34,572 nucleotides of DNA, from positions 1-34,572 of the forward strand of contig UQYT01000026.1 of the NCBI GenBank assembly GCA_900545405.1, written 5' to 3'. This DNA comes from an uncultured Eubacteriales bacterium. Its GTDB lineage: Bacteria > Bacillota > Clostridia > Oscillospirales > Oscillospiraceae. Position 1 is the stretch's first letter; every line of letters starts with the position of its first letter. Made by a program: the position numbers and the translations under genes. Shown here piece after piece: positions 16,331 through 24,968 of this stretch. The notes under the pieces are model-generated. The model was not told the DNA's origin. It saw nothing but the letters and a program-made list of their open reading frames with translations, and made no database searches.

Positions 16331-16383
16331 ACGTGATTCTGGTACGCCTGGCCTTGCTTGCGGGCCGGGAGAAAGGAGAACAA
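16331..16383 (+). repeat. Leader motif copy 1 (GATTCTGGTACGCC family)
   Basis: GATTCTGGTACGCC is followed by a GC hairpin (CCTGGCC pairing with GGCCGGG) and GAAAGGAG, immediately before a short coding sequence. The same block recurs at 26867-26911. A TATATT at 16317-16322 could be a -10 box placing the transcript start just before the motif. It may be a conserved 5' leader or small RNA; the function is unknown. Confidence 0.5.
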
Positions 16384-16512
16384 ATGAGAAAGCTGGTATC
16401 CTGCGAATTCAACATCGACACAGCCTGCGTCGAGCTGCTCTATGCCGACGGCAAGGTCCTAAACATCTACACCCCCGGCATCGAGGACAGCTTCGATACC
16501 ACTGATGCTTGA
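16384..16512 (+). CDS. Short DUF6061-like protein, probably truncated
   Basis: The 42-residue product, MRKLVSCEFNIDTACVELLY followed by ADGKVLNIYTPGIEDSF, matches my memory of the N-terminus of DUF6061-type hypothetical proteins of gut Bacillota, which are about twice as long. The frame stops at 16512. In a different frame, 16517-16573 reads TLEQYLREAAGTHGLNVG then a stop, which looks like a protein C-terminus and suggests an internal deletion. A strong site (GAAAGGAGAACAA) precedes the ATG, and a terminator follows at 16586-16610, so it may still be expressed. Function is unknown. Confidence 0.5.
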   Translation: MRKLVSCEFNIDTACVELLYADGKVLNIYTPGIEDSFDTTDA

Positions 16513-16585
16513 GTGAACATTGGAGCAGTATCTGCGTGAAGCAGCAGGAACGCATGGGCTGAATGTGGGCTGAAGGTAAAGAACG

Positions 16586-16610
16586 AAAAGGTCGCAACAT
16601 GCGACCTTTT
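16586..16610 (+). terminator. Rho-independent terminator
   Basis: AAAAGGTCGCA and TGCGACCTTTT form an 11-bp stem with an ACA loop and a T-rich tail. It closes the short unit from 16331 and separates it from the convergent glucan operon. Confidence 0.8.
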
Positions 16611-16684
16611 CTTATTTGCAATAGTATTTCGGATCTCTACACTTATCATTTCGATAACATTGCTTGTGTTAGCAGTCTTGCGGT

Positions 16685-18343
16685 CTAACTAATCTGTACC
16701 TCGCTGCGCACGACTCGCGCCTCCCATGGGCGAAGGACTTGGGGCTCTCCGGCGCCGGCGTAGTTGCACATCAGACACTCCCCAAGCGCGGGGTCCGGCT
16801 CCGGCAGAGGCACGGTCTCGGACGAGAAATTGCAGAGAACGGTGAGTTTTTCGCCCTCGTACTCGCGCTCATATGCAAATATCCGCTCATCATCCGGCCA
16901 GAGCAGCCTGAAGGTGCCTTCACGCACAGTGCGGCTCTCCTTCCGGAGCATCAGCGCCCGCCTGTAAAAGTTGTATACGGAGTCCTCATCCGCCAGCTCT
17001 CTCTCAGCGTTTACGGCACGCCAGCTGTGGCCGGGGCTTATCCAGGGGTCGCCGGAGGTGAACCCGGCGCAGGCTCCGCTGCTCCACTGCATGGGTGTCC
17101 GCGCGTTGTCCCTGCTGGTGCACGCAAGGTAGCGGAGCATGGTACGTTTGTCCAGAGCGCCGCTGCCTACAAGGTCTCTATAAGCATTCAGGCTCTCCAC
17201 GTCGCGGTACTGCCCGATGTCGGAGAAGCCGGCGTTGGTCATGCCGAGCTCGTCTCCCTGATAGATGTAAGGCGTCCCCTGCATGAAATAAAGGCAGGTG
17301 CATAGCATCTTTGCCGACAGTGCCCTGTATTCAGGCAGTTCGCAGCCGAATTTCGACACGGCCCGGGGCTGGTCGTGGTTGCCCCAGAAGAGGCTGTTCC
17401 AGGCCCGGCCGTAGAGCCCGGTCTGCCACTTCTCGAACACCCGCTTGAGCGCCGGAAGCGGAGTTCTGGCATCGGTCCACTTCCCAAACCTGCCGTCCGT
17501 GAGGCCGGTGTGTTCAAAGTGAAAGACCATGTTCAGCTCCCCGCGCCCTGCCCCGGCATAGTCGAGCGCGGCGTCCACGGTCAAATTGGGGCACTCGCCA
17601 ACGGTCATTATGTCGTACTTTGAAAGCACCTCGGAATTCATTTCACGCAGATACTCATGCACATGGGGGCCGTTCACGCAAAAAGGCGACAGATCTCCGC
17701 CGGGGCCGTCGGGAAGTTCGTCCGGCTTTGAAATGAGGTTTATCACGTCCATACGGAAACCGTCCACACCCTTGTTGAGCCACCAGCATATCATGTCGTA
17801 TATCTCGCGCCTCAGCTCGGGGTTATTCCAGTTGAGGTCCGGCTGTTTCCGGTGGAAAATGTGCAGATAGTATTCATCCGTCTCGGGGACATATTCCCAG
17901 GCCGGACCGCCGAACCATGAGCCCCAGTTGTTGGGAGGTGCGTCTCCACGGCCGCGGCGCCAGATGTAAAAATCGTGGTACCGGCTTTCTGCCGACTGCC
18001 TAGCGCTTTGAAACCACCTGTGTTCGTCCGAGCTGTGGTTCACCACCAGATCCATGACGAGGCGCATCCCGCGGAAATGCATCTGCGAGAGCAGCTCGTC
18101 AAAGTCCGCCATCGTGCCAAAGTCGGGGTGTATTGCGCGGTAGTCGCTGATGTCATAGCCGTTGTCCGCGTTGGGCGAGGCATATATCGGGCAGAGCCAT
18201 ATGACGTTTGCACCCAGATTGCGGATATAGTCGAGCCGGTTTATTATCCCCCGCAGGTCGCCGATGCCGTCGCCGTTTGAGTCCTGAAAGCTGCGTGGAT
18301 ATATCTGATAGACCACGGCGTCTTTCCACCAGTCACTTGTCAT
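16685..18343 (-). CDS. GH13 alpha-glucosidase (oligo-1,6-glucosidase type)
   Basis: The 552-residue glycoside hydrolase starts with WWKDAVVYQIYPRSFQDSNG, typical of GH13 oligo-1,6-glucosidase/alpha-glucosidase enzymes (subfamily 31-like). Catalytic residues are nucleophile Asp199 in GFRMDVINL, acid/base Glu250 in TVGECP and Asp324 in FWGNHDQPR; DLVVNHSSDEHRW holds conserved region I. With no signal peptide it should act in the cytoplasm on short oligosaccharides. The ATG overlaps the regulator's TGA (ATGA) and has AAGGAGG seven bases upstream, so it is the last gene of the kinase-regulator-hydrolase operon. Exact bond specificity (alpha-1,4 versus alpha-1,6) is uncertain. Confidence 0.93.
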   Translation of the reverse strand: MTSDWWKDAVVYQIYPRSFQDSNGDGIGDLRGIINRLDYIRNLGANVIWLCPIYASPNADNGYDISDYRAIHPDFGTMADFDELLSQMHFRGMRLVMDLVVNHSSDEHRWFQSARQSAESRYHDFYIWRRGRGDAPPNNWGSWFGGPAWEYVPETDEYYLHIFHRKQPDLNWNNPELRREIYDMICWWLNKGVDGFRMDVINLISKPDELPDGPGGDLSPFCVNGPHVHEYLREMNSEVLSKYDIMTVGECPNLTVDAALDYAGAGRGELNMVFHFEHTGLTDGRFGKWTDARTPLPALKRVFEKWQTGLYGRAWNSLFWGNHDQPRAVSKFGCELPEYRALSAKMLCTCLYFMQGTPYIYQGDELGMTNAGFSDIGQYRDVESLNAYRDLVGSGALDKRTMLRYLACTSRDNARTPMQWSSGACAGFTSGDPWISPGHSWRAVNAERELADEDSVYNFYRRALMLRKESRTVREGTFRLLWPDDERIFAYEREYEGEKLTVLCNFSSETVPLPEPDPALGECLMCNYAGAGEPQVLRPWEARVVRSEVQIS

Positions 18344-19836
18344 TCCCGGTCCTCCTTGAGAGAGTTCTTGTATTTTTTATAGCTGCTGGCGAAGTAATAG
18401 GGGTTTGAGTAGCCCACCAGCGAGGCGGTCTCCTTTTCCGAGCGCCCGCAGCGCTCTATGAGCTCTTCGGCCTTTTTCATCCTCACGCGCAGAAGAAAGT
18501 CGGTAAATGTCGTCCCCGTCTGCTCCTTGAAGCTCCGGCTCAGATGAACGTAATTGATGTGGTATTGCTGCGATATCTGCATGAGGTTTATGTCGTCCAT
18601 GTAGTGGGTCTCTATCAGCCGTATGATCTCTGGGACGAGGTCCGCCGTGGTGAGTGAGCGCTTTTCCTGTATCACATCCGAGACGAGCTCTAAAACGGTG
18701 CCGAGAAGGGCCTCCGCCTCTGCGGGCCACTCTATTCTGGCTATGCGGTCCATGTAGTTCTCGCCCAGCAAACCGCTTATGTTCACGGCATAGCCGGCCT
18801 TGCCGCTGCACTGCTCGAGCATTATGGTGTGGTCAAGCAGCGACTTGCGGAGGTCGGCCACGCTTATGTATTCTGCGGCGTACACAGGCCTGATGAAGGA
18901 ACTGCACAGTTCCGGTATGTTTTCCTTCCGGCCGTGGGCCAAAAACTCGCTCAGCTGCTGTTCGCTTGCGCGAGGCAGAGCCCGCGTGACGGAGGCCGGC
19001 TTGAGCCTGTCGTAATACATGACGGCGCCCAGGCCGCGGTGCAGGTATTTGGCAGAGTCCATGGCCTCCGCCAAAGCCGACCTGGCGTCTGCGCAGTCAT
19101 GCTTGCCCGACACGCCGATCCGCACATCCCCGCCCGTCAGCTCTGAGCAGCGGGCGTGAAGGGTGCGGAATATGCCCTCACAGTCCGCACTTTCCGCGGC
19201 GGTGAAGTATTCCGGGACGAGCTGGAAGATGCAAAACGCCTGCCTCAGCCCGTGGAGCGGATATACCCTGGACTCAAACGTGAAACCCGCCGCAAGAGTC
19301 TTGATCTCGGCCAGCAAGTTGTTCCCGCCGCGCTCGAGCACAATTGCGACAGCGATTATCCCGCCGGGCGGCAGGCCCGTGCCGGGACACGGCGCCGAAC
19401 CGCCAAGCGCCGCGCGGCACAGCCGCGAAAACGGGTCCGACTGCCCGGGCCCGCTCCGCTTTTCCCGGAGGTGCGCCGCCGCCGAGGCCAGGAGCTCGTT
19501 CAGACGCTCCGGGTCCACGGGCTTGAGCAGATAGTCCGCAACGTGGGCATGTATCGCCTGTCGCATGTACTCGAAGTCCGAATATTCGCTCAGCACGATT
19601 ATCTCGCAGTCCAGCCCCATGCTCTCTATGCTCTGGAGCATTTTCCGCCCGTCGCATACGGGCATCTTCATGTCGGTGAGGACGATGTCGACAGGCCTGG
19701 AGCGCAGAAGCTCAAGCGCACGCGCGCCGTTGTCCGCTTCTCCAACCAGCTCAAGACCAAGCCGCTCCCAGTCTATGCTGCGTATGAGCCCACGCCTTAT
19801 CCACTCCTCGTCTTCGACAATGAGCACGCCGAACAA
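18340..19836 (-). CDS. AraC-type response regulator (YesN-like)
   Basis: The 498-residue regulator has an N-terminal receiver domain (LIVEDEEWIRRG at about 5-16, phospho-acceptor Asp55 in VLTDMKMP, and LLKPVD) and a C-terminal AraC pair of helix-turn-helices. The latter includes ISQQYHINYVHLSRSFKEQT and LVGYSNPYYFASSYKK. I chose TTG 19836 as start: AGGAGG ends eight bases upstream and the product begins MFGVLIVEDEE, a normal receiver start. The in-frame GTG at 19845 overlaps that ribosome binding site. The gene is coupled to the upstream kinase and probably activates the divergent importer in response to a glucan-derived signal. Confidence 0.92.
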   Translation of the reverse strand: MFGVLIVEDEEWIRRGLIRSIDWERLGLELVGEADNGARALELLRSRPVDIVLTDMKMPVCDGRKMLQSIESMGLDCEIIVLSEYSDFEYMRQAIHAHVADYLLKPVDPERLNELLASAAAHLREKRSGPGQSDPFSRLCRAALGGSAPCPGTGLPPGGIIAVAIVLERGGNNLLAEIKTLAAGFTFESRVYPLHGLRQAFCIFQLVPEYFTAAESADCEGIFRTLHARCSELTGGDVRIGVSGKHDCADARSALAEAMDSAKYLHRGLGAVMYYDRLKPASVTRALPRASEQQLSEFLAHGRKENIPELCSSFIRPVYAAEYISVADLRKSLLDHTIMLEQCSGKAGYAVNISGLLGENYMDRIARIEWPAEAEALLGTVLELVSDVIQEKRSLTTADLVPEIIRLIETHYMDDINLMQISQQYHINYVHLSRSFKEQTGTTFTDFLLRVRMKKAEELIERCGRSEKETASLVGYSNPYYFASSYKKYKNSLKEDRE

Positions 19837-19841
19837 CTGCC

Positions 19842-21629
19842 TCACCTCCTCACAAATGGAACGCGGATCTGCAACACGGTGCCTATGCCCTCCTCGCTCT
19901 CGATCCTCAGCTCTCCCGCCTGCTCGTACAGCAGCTTGAGCCGGGCGTTGAGGTTGCTTATGCCGATCCCGACCGCCGGGCCGCTCTCAAGTCCGGGATC
20001 GCCGGCCAGCTGCCTGTTTATGGCATCGAGCCTGGCGGCAGACATCCCCTGCCCGTCGTCCGAGACCTCAATGACAAGGGTGTCGCCTTCAAGCCAGCTC
20101 CGCACGCATATCGTCCCGGGCTCGCTGCGGGGCTCAAAGCCGTGGATTATGGCGTTTTCAACCATCGGCTGGAGCGAGACGCGGGGAAGCAAGCCGTCCA
20201 TGACGCACTCAGGCACATCGATAATGTAGTCCAGCCTGTCCTGAAAGCGTATTTTCTGTATGGAGAGGTAGCTGCGCACATGCTCCAGCTCCTCCCTCAC
20301 CGTGGCCAGAGTCCCCTCGCCCTTTATGCTGTATCTGAGCATGCTGCCGAGGGAGGTGGTGATAGTGGATATCTCGGGTATGTCGTTGACCAGGGCGATG
20401 CTGCCTATCGACTGGAGGACATTGTACAGGAAATGCGGGTCAAGCTGTGCCTGGAGGGCGCGTATCACGGCATCTTTCTGCCGGAGATTCATTATGTACT
20501 CCCTCTGAATGGAGCTCTCAAGGTCGTCCATAAGCCTGTTGAAGCTGGTCCCGAGCCGGGCTATCTCATCCGTGCCCTGCACTGGAACGCGCTGGCTGAG
20601 GTCCTCTATACCGGAGCTGTCCATCGCTTCGGCCAGAGCCTCTACGGGACGGCTTATGGCCCGGGAGGCCGCCGCGGCGATAGCGGCGGCGATTGCCAGA
20701 GCCACAGCCGCGGTGATGAGTATGACGGTGGACACCGAAAGGGCGTCAGCTGTGTATACGCTCTCCGGGATGAGCGAGAGTAAATACCACTCAGGCCCCT
20801 CGGCATAAGAGGAGACCATGATGTATTTCCCGGACTCCTGCTGCACCTCATTTACAGGCCCAGAGCCGAGGCATGAGGAGAGCGCCTCGGGAAGCATGCC
20901 GCCTGTCAGCGCTCCGGAGGAATCGAATATCACACGCCCGTCCGAGGCGGATATGTAGGTCACAGCGGAGTCATAAGCGCGCACCATGCCGGCGATCCCG
21001 CCAAGCTCGCTCAGGTCTATCGTTATGAACATCACTCCGGCCGGGGCGAACTGCTGCTCGGTGTTCACGATCCGCCTTGCGGCGGCATAGACCTGGGTCC
21101 CGCCGGAGTGAGAGTGCCGGAGCGGCATGTGCCCGCTTGTGGGCATGAGCCTCAGTCCGTGTTCCCAGTCCCCGCTGTTTTCAAGCAGAGCGACATATTC
21201 TTCGGGCAGCGAGCAGCTTAAATAGCTGTCGTAATACCCGGCCTCGTCGCGGGTGGTGTAAAACAGGCGGCCTTTTTCGTCCACATAGATTATGCTGTAA
21301 AGGTCCTTCCGGCTGCTGAGGACCGACAAGAAGGCCGCTTTCGTCAGTGCGGCGTCGGCGTATGCCGCTCCCGAGCCGCGGTGCCTGAGCAGCTCTTTGA
21401 AGTCCTCGTTGAGGTATATGGACTGAAAGAGGCTGTTGAGCTGAGAGTACTCAGTCTCGAGCCTTTCCGCCCCGGCGTCGACAAGCTTGCTGTTGAGTGC
21501 AAAGGCCTGCCGCCTTATTACGGAGAGCGACTGCCCGTGGGTGATGGCGGTGACCGCTGCGAGTGTTGCCGCAAGGAGCAGCAGCACCATTGCGGTGAGC
21601 CTGTATCTCAGCTTTGCCTGTCTGCGCAT
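19842..21629 (-). CDS. Sensor histidine kinase (YesM-like)
   Basis: This 595-residue membrane kinase has a first transmembrane helix at about residues 10-30, an extracytoplasmic sensor domain (31-295), a second helix (about 298-325) and a HAMP linker (about 320-375). The phospho-acceptor is His399 in QAQLDPHFLYNVLQSI. The ATPase domain has the N-box VENAIIHG and the G-box SDDGQGMSA. This is the layout of YesM-type kinases that often control sugar importers. Its stop overlaps the regulator start region. A -10 TATAAT on the minus strand lies at 21668-21673. Confidence 0.93.
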   Translation of the reverse strand: MRRQAKLRYRLTAMVLLLLAATLAAVTAITHGQSLSVIRRQAFALNSKLVDAGAERLETEYSQLNSLFQSIYLNEDFKELLRHRGSGAAYADAALTKAAFLSVLSSRKDLYSIIYVDEKGRLFYTTRDEAGYYDSYLSCSLPEEYVALLENSGDWEHGLRLMPTSGHMPLRHSHSGGTQVYAAARRIVNTEQQFAPAGVMFITIDLSELGGIAGMVRAYDSAVTYISASDGRVIFDSSGALTGGMLPEALSSCLGSGPVNEVQQESGKYIMVSSYAEGPEWYLLSLIPESVYTADALSVSTVILITAAVALAIAAAIAAAASRAISRPVEALAEAMDSSGIEDLSQRVPVQGTDEIARLGTSFNRLMDDLESSIQREYIMNLRQKDAVIRALQAQLDPHFLYNVLQSIGSIALVNDIPEISTITTSLGSMLRYSIKGEGTLATVREELEHVRSYLSIQKIRFQDRLDYIIDVPECVMDGLLPRVSLQPMVENAIIHGFEPRSEPGTICVRSWLEGDTLVIEVSDDGQGMSAARLDAINRQLAGDPGLESGPAVGIGISNLNARLKLLYEQAGELRIESEEGIGTVLQIRVPFVRR

Positions 21630-21667
21630 GTTTTTGCCTCATTCCCTGGTATCTGTGTGGTAGTGTA

Positions 21668-21673
21668 ATTATA
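21668..21673 (-). promoter_or_regulatory. -10 box of kinase/regulator/GH13 operon
   Basis: TATAAT on the minus strand lies about 40 bases upstream of the kinase ATG. The -35 region is weak (no TTGACA-like hexamer at 17 bases), which fits regulated expression. Confidence 0.45.
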
Positions 21674-21722
21674 ACAAATGAGCAGCTTAAAATAAACCGC
21701 ATTTAGGGCGAATGCGACAATT

Positions 21723-21753
21723 AGCTAAATGATTTGACACTCAAGCTAAATGA
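21723..21753 (+). promoter_or_regulatory. Direct-repeat operator candidate (AGCTAAATGA x2)
   Basis: AGCTAAATGA occurs at 21723-21732 and 21744-21753, spaced exactly 21 bp (two helical turns) on the same strand. A third, inverted core (CATTTAG) is at 21700-21706. The repeats abut the expected -35 position of the importer promoter (TATAAT at 21782). Binding of an AraC-type activator as tandem half-sites next to -35 is the usual arrangement, so the regulator encoded at 18340-19836 is the obvious candidate. Confidence 0.6.
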
Positions 21754-21781
21754 ATTAAATATCCCTCCCGCCTGCCTCTGC

Positions 21782-21787
21782 TATAAT
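21782..21787 (+). promoter_or_regulatory. -10 box of sugar importer operon
   Basis: A perfect TATAAT lies 41 bases before the lipoprotein ATG. The -35 position (about 21759-21764, ATATCC) does not match consensus, suggesting activator dependence. Confidence 0.55.
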
Positions 21788-21828
21788 TGAGCCAGCCATG
21801 GTGAAACGAAATTGAAAGGATGTGCAAA

Positions 21829-23148
21829 ATGAAGAAGCTTTTGTCGCTGCTGCTTTGCGCTGTACTTTTGCTGGCTTTGCTATCTGCCTGCGGAGGTACG
21901 GCTTCCACGCCCGAGTCCGACGCGCCCGCATCCCCATCCGGCGAGGAGCCTGCGCCCGAGTCCTCGGCCGAGCCCGTTACCATACACCTGTTCCACCAAA
22001 AACAGGAGGCCCAGGAGACTTTTGCGAAGATCATCGAGGAGTTTAACGCCGAGTATCCGTATATCACCATCGAGCAGGAGATCGTGACGAATGACCCCTC
22101 GTCCATACTCAAGGCACGTCTTTCTGTGGATGAGGTCCCGGACATATTCCAGGGCGCCCTCGACACCATGGACATTGCCCAGGGCGGGTACATTTTGGAC
22201 CTGGCCGGAGAACCCTTCCTTGACAACATAACCGACGAAGCGCTCAACGACTCGTCCTTTACTGACTCCGAAGGCCATACCTGGGCCATGCCAGTTGACG
22301 GAAGCTGCGAGGGCATATTCTACAACAAGGACATATTCGCGGAATACGGCCTGACGCCCCCGACCACTATCTCCGAGTTCGACGAGCTGATAGCGACGCT
22401 TGAAGCAAACGGCGTAACACCGTTTGCCCTGGGCTTCAAGGATTCCTGGACGATAAAGCCCATCACCCTGGTGGCCGCATCACCCGCGGTGTATGGCCTT
22501 GACTCCGATTGGAACGAAAAGAAGACCGACGGCGAGGTCAGCTTTGCCGGCAGCGAGGCCTGGGCCACGACGTTTGAAATGCTCATGAAGGTCTATGAGC
22601 ACGGCAATACTGACACGGCCTTTGACACGGACTACAACACCGCCTGCGCCATGGTCGCCAACGGCGAGGCTGCCATGATGGTGCAGGGCCTCTGGGCGCT
22701 CGAGCCGATAAAGAGCATCAATCCCGATGTGAACCTCGGCATGATGGCCATGCCCATATCCGAGAATCCTGAAGAGACAAAGCTCTTCCAGTTCCCGGAC
22801 TTCGGCCTGAGCATCTCCGCTACCACGCCGTATACGGAAGAGTGCAAGCTCTTCCTGGAGTTCCTCACCCGGCCCGAGATAGCGGAGCTTTGGTGCAGCA
22901 CGGCAAAGCTCTTCTCCTCGGTGGAGGGCGTCTCCGTTGAGTTCGACCCGCTGGCCGCCGACGTCAACGCCTACATAGACTCCGGAATGGTCAGCACCCA
23001 GGCCGACCGCGGCTGGCCGACTGCCTTCCAGCCCGAATATGAGGCTGTACTGCCCAGCTACCTGCTCGGGAACATCTCTCTGGAGGAGGCCCTTGCCACC
23101 CTGGACTCCGCCTGGGATATGGCCATAGCCGCCAGCGGACAGAGCTGA
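21829..23148 (+). CDS. ABC transporter sugar-binding lipoprotein
   Basis: The 439-residue extracellular solute-binding protein (family 1 type) has a lipoprotein signal ending LLSAC, with the lipidated Cys at residue 21 and a low-complexity Ser/Pro/Glu linker. The mature part begins with EPVTIHLFHQKQEAQETFAK and has typical segments such as EFDELIATLEANGVTPFALG, GEAAMMVQGLWALEP and TPYTEECKLFLEFLTRPEIA. ATG 21829 has GAAAGGA eight bases upstream; the in-frame ATG at 21820 overlaps that site. Context with two permeases and two GH13 enzymes suggests malto- or isomalto-oligosaccharides as ligand. Confidence 0.93.
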   Translation: MKKLLSLLLCAVLLLALLSACGGTASTPESDAPASPSGEEPAPESSAEPVTIHLFHQKQEAQETFAKIIEEFNAEYPYITIEQEIVTNDPSSILKARLSVDEVPDIFQGALDTMDIAQGGYILDLAGEPFLDNITDEALNDSSFTDSEGHTWAMPVDGSCEGIFYNKDIFAEYGLTPPTTISEFDELIATLEANGVTPFALGFKDSWTIKPITLVAASPAVYGLDSDWNEKKTDGEVSFAGSEAWATTFEMLMKVYEHGNTDTAFDTDYNTACAMVANGEAAMMVQGLWALEPIKSINPDVNLGMMAMPISENPEETKLFQFPDFGLSISATTPYTEECKLFLEFLTRPEIAELWCSTAKLFSSVEGVSVEFDPLAADVNAYIDSGMVSTQADRGWPTAFQPEYEAVLPSYLLGNISLEEALATLDSAWDMAIAASGQS

Positions 23149-23163
23149 ATCGTTTGACCTCAA

Positions 23164-23198
23164 ACAGGGCATGGAAGCCGCCGGCTTCCATGCCCTGT
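23164..23198 (+). promoter_or_regulatory. Intercistronic hairpin (16-bp stem) between binding protein and permease
   Basis: ACAGGGCATGGAAGCC (23164-23179) pairs perfectly with 23183-23198 around a 3-nt loop, just before TCTTTAAAGGAG. Hairpins in this position are known to lower downstream and stabilise upstream mRNA in importer operons, giving more binding protein than permease. That role is inferred here. Confidence 0.65.
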
Positions 23199-23215
23199 CT
23201 TTAAAGGAGCACAGT

Positions 23216-24097
23216 ATGCACAAAGTAAAACTCAGACAAAATGCGGCATATTCGGCCTTTATCCTGCCGGCAGCCGCGGTATTTGCGGCGTTTTTCATCT
23301 TTCCGTTTTTCAAAAGCATCTGGCTGTCGCTGACCGACGCCTACGGTTACCGGCAGGACATAAATTTCATCGGCCTAAAGAACTACGCAGAGGCCCTGTC
23401 AAGCAAGGCCTTCCTCAGCTCCCTTTGGGTCACTGTCAAATACACAGCCCTGGTGACAGTCGCGGCAAATGTTGTGGCGCTGCTGCTGGCCTTCCTGCTG
23501 GACGGGAGCACGCGCTTTAAAAAGCTGTTCCGGACGATATTCTTCCTGCCGAATCTGATGAGCCTGATAATAGTGGGCTTTGTGTGGGTCTTTCTGTACG
23601 GAGGCGTATACCGCTCGTTTGCAGAGCTGATCGGCCTGCCCGAGGCGCTCAGGGTGAGCTGGCTCGGACCGGATATGGCCCTGATCTCCATAGCGGCGAC
23701 GGCAGTGTGGCAGTGCGCCGGCTATTATATGCTCATCTACATCGCAGGCTTGCAAAGCATATCCGGCGAGGTGATAGAAGCGGCCAGAATAGACGGCGCC
23801 GGAACATGGGACATCATTCGTCACATCAAGCTGCCCCTGCTTGCCCCGGTTATATTCATGAACACGCTGCTGCTCGTGACCTCATGCTTCAAGACCTTCG
23901 ACATACCGATGGCCATGACCTCCGGCGGCCCGGCCGGGGCCACTACCACCATAGCGCTTCAAATCTACAACACGGGTTTCAGAGCCAACAGGACCGGCTA
24001 TGCCACGGCGCAGTCGGTGATTTTGTTCCTCATCATCTGCGCGATAACAGCCGCGCTCTATATCTTTCAAAACAGGCGAGGGGAGGCGGTTGAATGA
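23216..24097 (+). CDS. Sugar ABC transporter permease (MalF-like)
   Basis: The 293-residue membrane protein has about six helices, starting with AYSAFILPAAAVFAAFFIFP. The conserved coupling EAA loop is EVIEAARIDGAGTWDIIRHIKLPLL at about residues 185-210, where it contacts the importer ATPase. ATG 23216 follows AAAGGAG. In-frame sequence upstream belongs to the intercistronic hairpin. It overlaps the next permease by ATGA. Confidence 0.92.
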   Translation: MHKVKLRQNAAYSAFILPAAAVFAAFFIFPFFKSIWLSLTDAYGYRQDINFIGLKNYAEALSSKAFLSSLWVTVKYTALVTVAANVVALLLAFLLDGSTRFKKLFRTIFFLPNLMSLIIVGFVWVFLYGGVYRSFAELIGLPEALRVSWLGPDMALISIAATAVWQCAGYYMLIYIAGLQSISGEVIEAARIDGAGTWDIIRHIKLPLLAPVIFMNTLLLVTSCFKTFDIPMAMTSGGPAGATTTIALQIYNTGFRANRTGYATAQSVILFLIICAITAALYIFQNRRGEAVE

Positions 24098-24924
24098 AGG
24101 CCAGGCATCCGCGGCGCAGAGGCGAGGCGGCGGCCACCGCCGTTACAGCCCTGTTGGCGCTCATTTTCTTCCTCCCCGTGCTTATTGCGGTGATTAATTC
24201 GTTCAAGACGAACGGTGAGATCCTTGCCTCCGCCATAGCGCTGCCGGAGACGCCTACTCTCGAAAACTACAAGACCGTGATAGAGGCATCGGACTTCCCC
24301 AGCGCCTTTCTCGGCTCATGCCTGGTGACCGGCGGCGGCATCGTGCTGAATCTGGTCGTGAGTTCGCTTGCGGGTTATGCGCTCGCGCGTTGGAAGTCGG
24401 TGTGGTCGCATGTGCTGACGCTTGTCTTTCTGTCCTCCATGTTCGTGCCGTTCCACACCATCATGATAGCCCTGCTGTCCACCGCAAAAAGCCTGGGGCT
24501 CACGGGACATCTCTGGGGGCTTGTGCTCATATACTGCGGACTTCAGTGCACCATACCCATTTTCCTCATAAAAGGGTTCGTGTCCTCGGTGCCGAAGGAG
24601 CTTGAGGAGGCCGCCATGATAGACGGCTGCGGCATCACCCAGTGCTTTTTCCTGGTGGTGCTGCCCCTGCTCAAGCCCATCCTGGCCACCGTGGCGGTCC
24701 TGAACGCGCTGTGGATATGGAATGACTATCTCCTGCCCTATCTCATACTTGCAAGGCCCGCGACCATACCGCTGAGCCAGATGTATTTCTACGGGCAGTA
24801 CAACCAGCAGTGGAACCTGATAATGGCCGGTTTTGTCGTCTCAACGCTGCCAGTAGTGGTCTTTTTCCTTTGCATGCAAAAGCACGTTATAAACGGCATC
24901 GCCGCCGGAGCGGTCAAGGGCTGA
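24094..24924 (+). CDS. Sugar ABC transporter permease (MalG-like)
   Basis: The 276-residue partner permease has about six helices, starting with AVTALLALIFFLPVLIAVIN, and the EAA loop PKELEEAAMIDGCGITQCFF at about residues 168-187. NDYLLPYLIL is a typical C-terminal segment. Its ATG overlaps the stop of the first permease. No ATPase gene is found in the operon, so the complex probably borrows a shared MsmK-type ATPase. Confidence 0.92.
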   Translation: MKARHPRRRGEAAATAVTALLALIFFLPVLIAVINSFKTNGEILASAIALPETPTLENYKTVIEASDFPSAFLGSCLVTGGGIVLNLVVSSLAGYALARWKSVWSHVLTLVFLSSMFVPFHTIMIALLSTAKSLGLTGHLWGLVLIYCGLQCTIPIFLIKGFVSSVPKELEEAAMIDGCGITQCFFLVVLPLLKPILATVAVLNALWIWNDYLLPYLILARPATIPLSQMYFYGQYNQQWNLIMAGFVVSTLPVVVFFLCMQKHVINGIAAGAVKG

Positions 24925-24968
24925 GCCGCCGGATGACTGCGGACATTCAAAAGACAGGAGCAGAGAGC

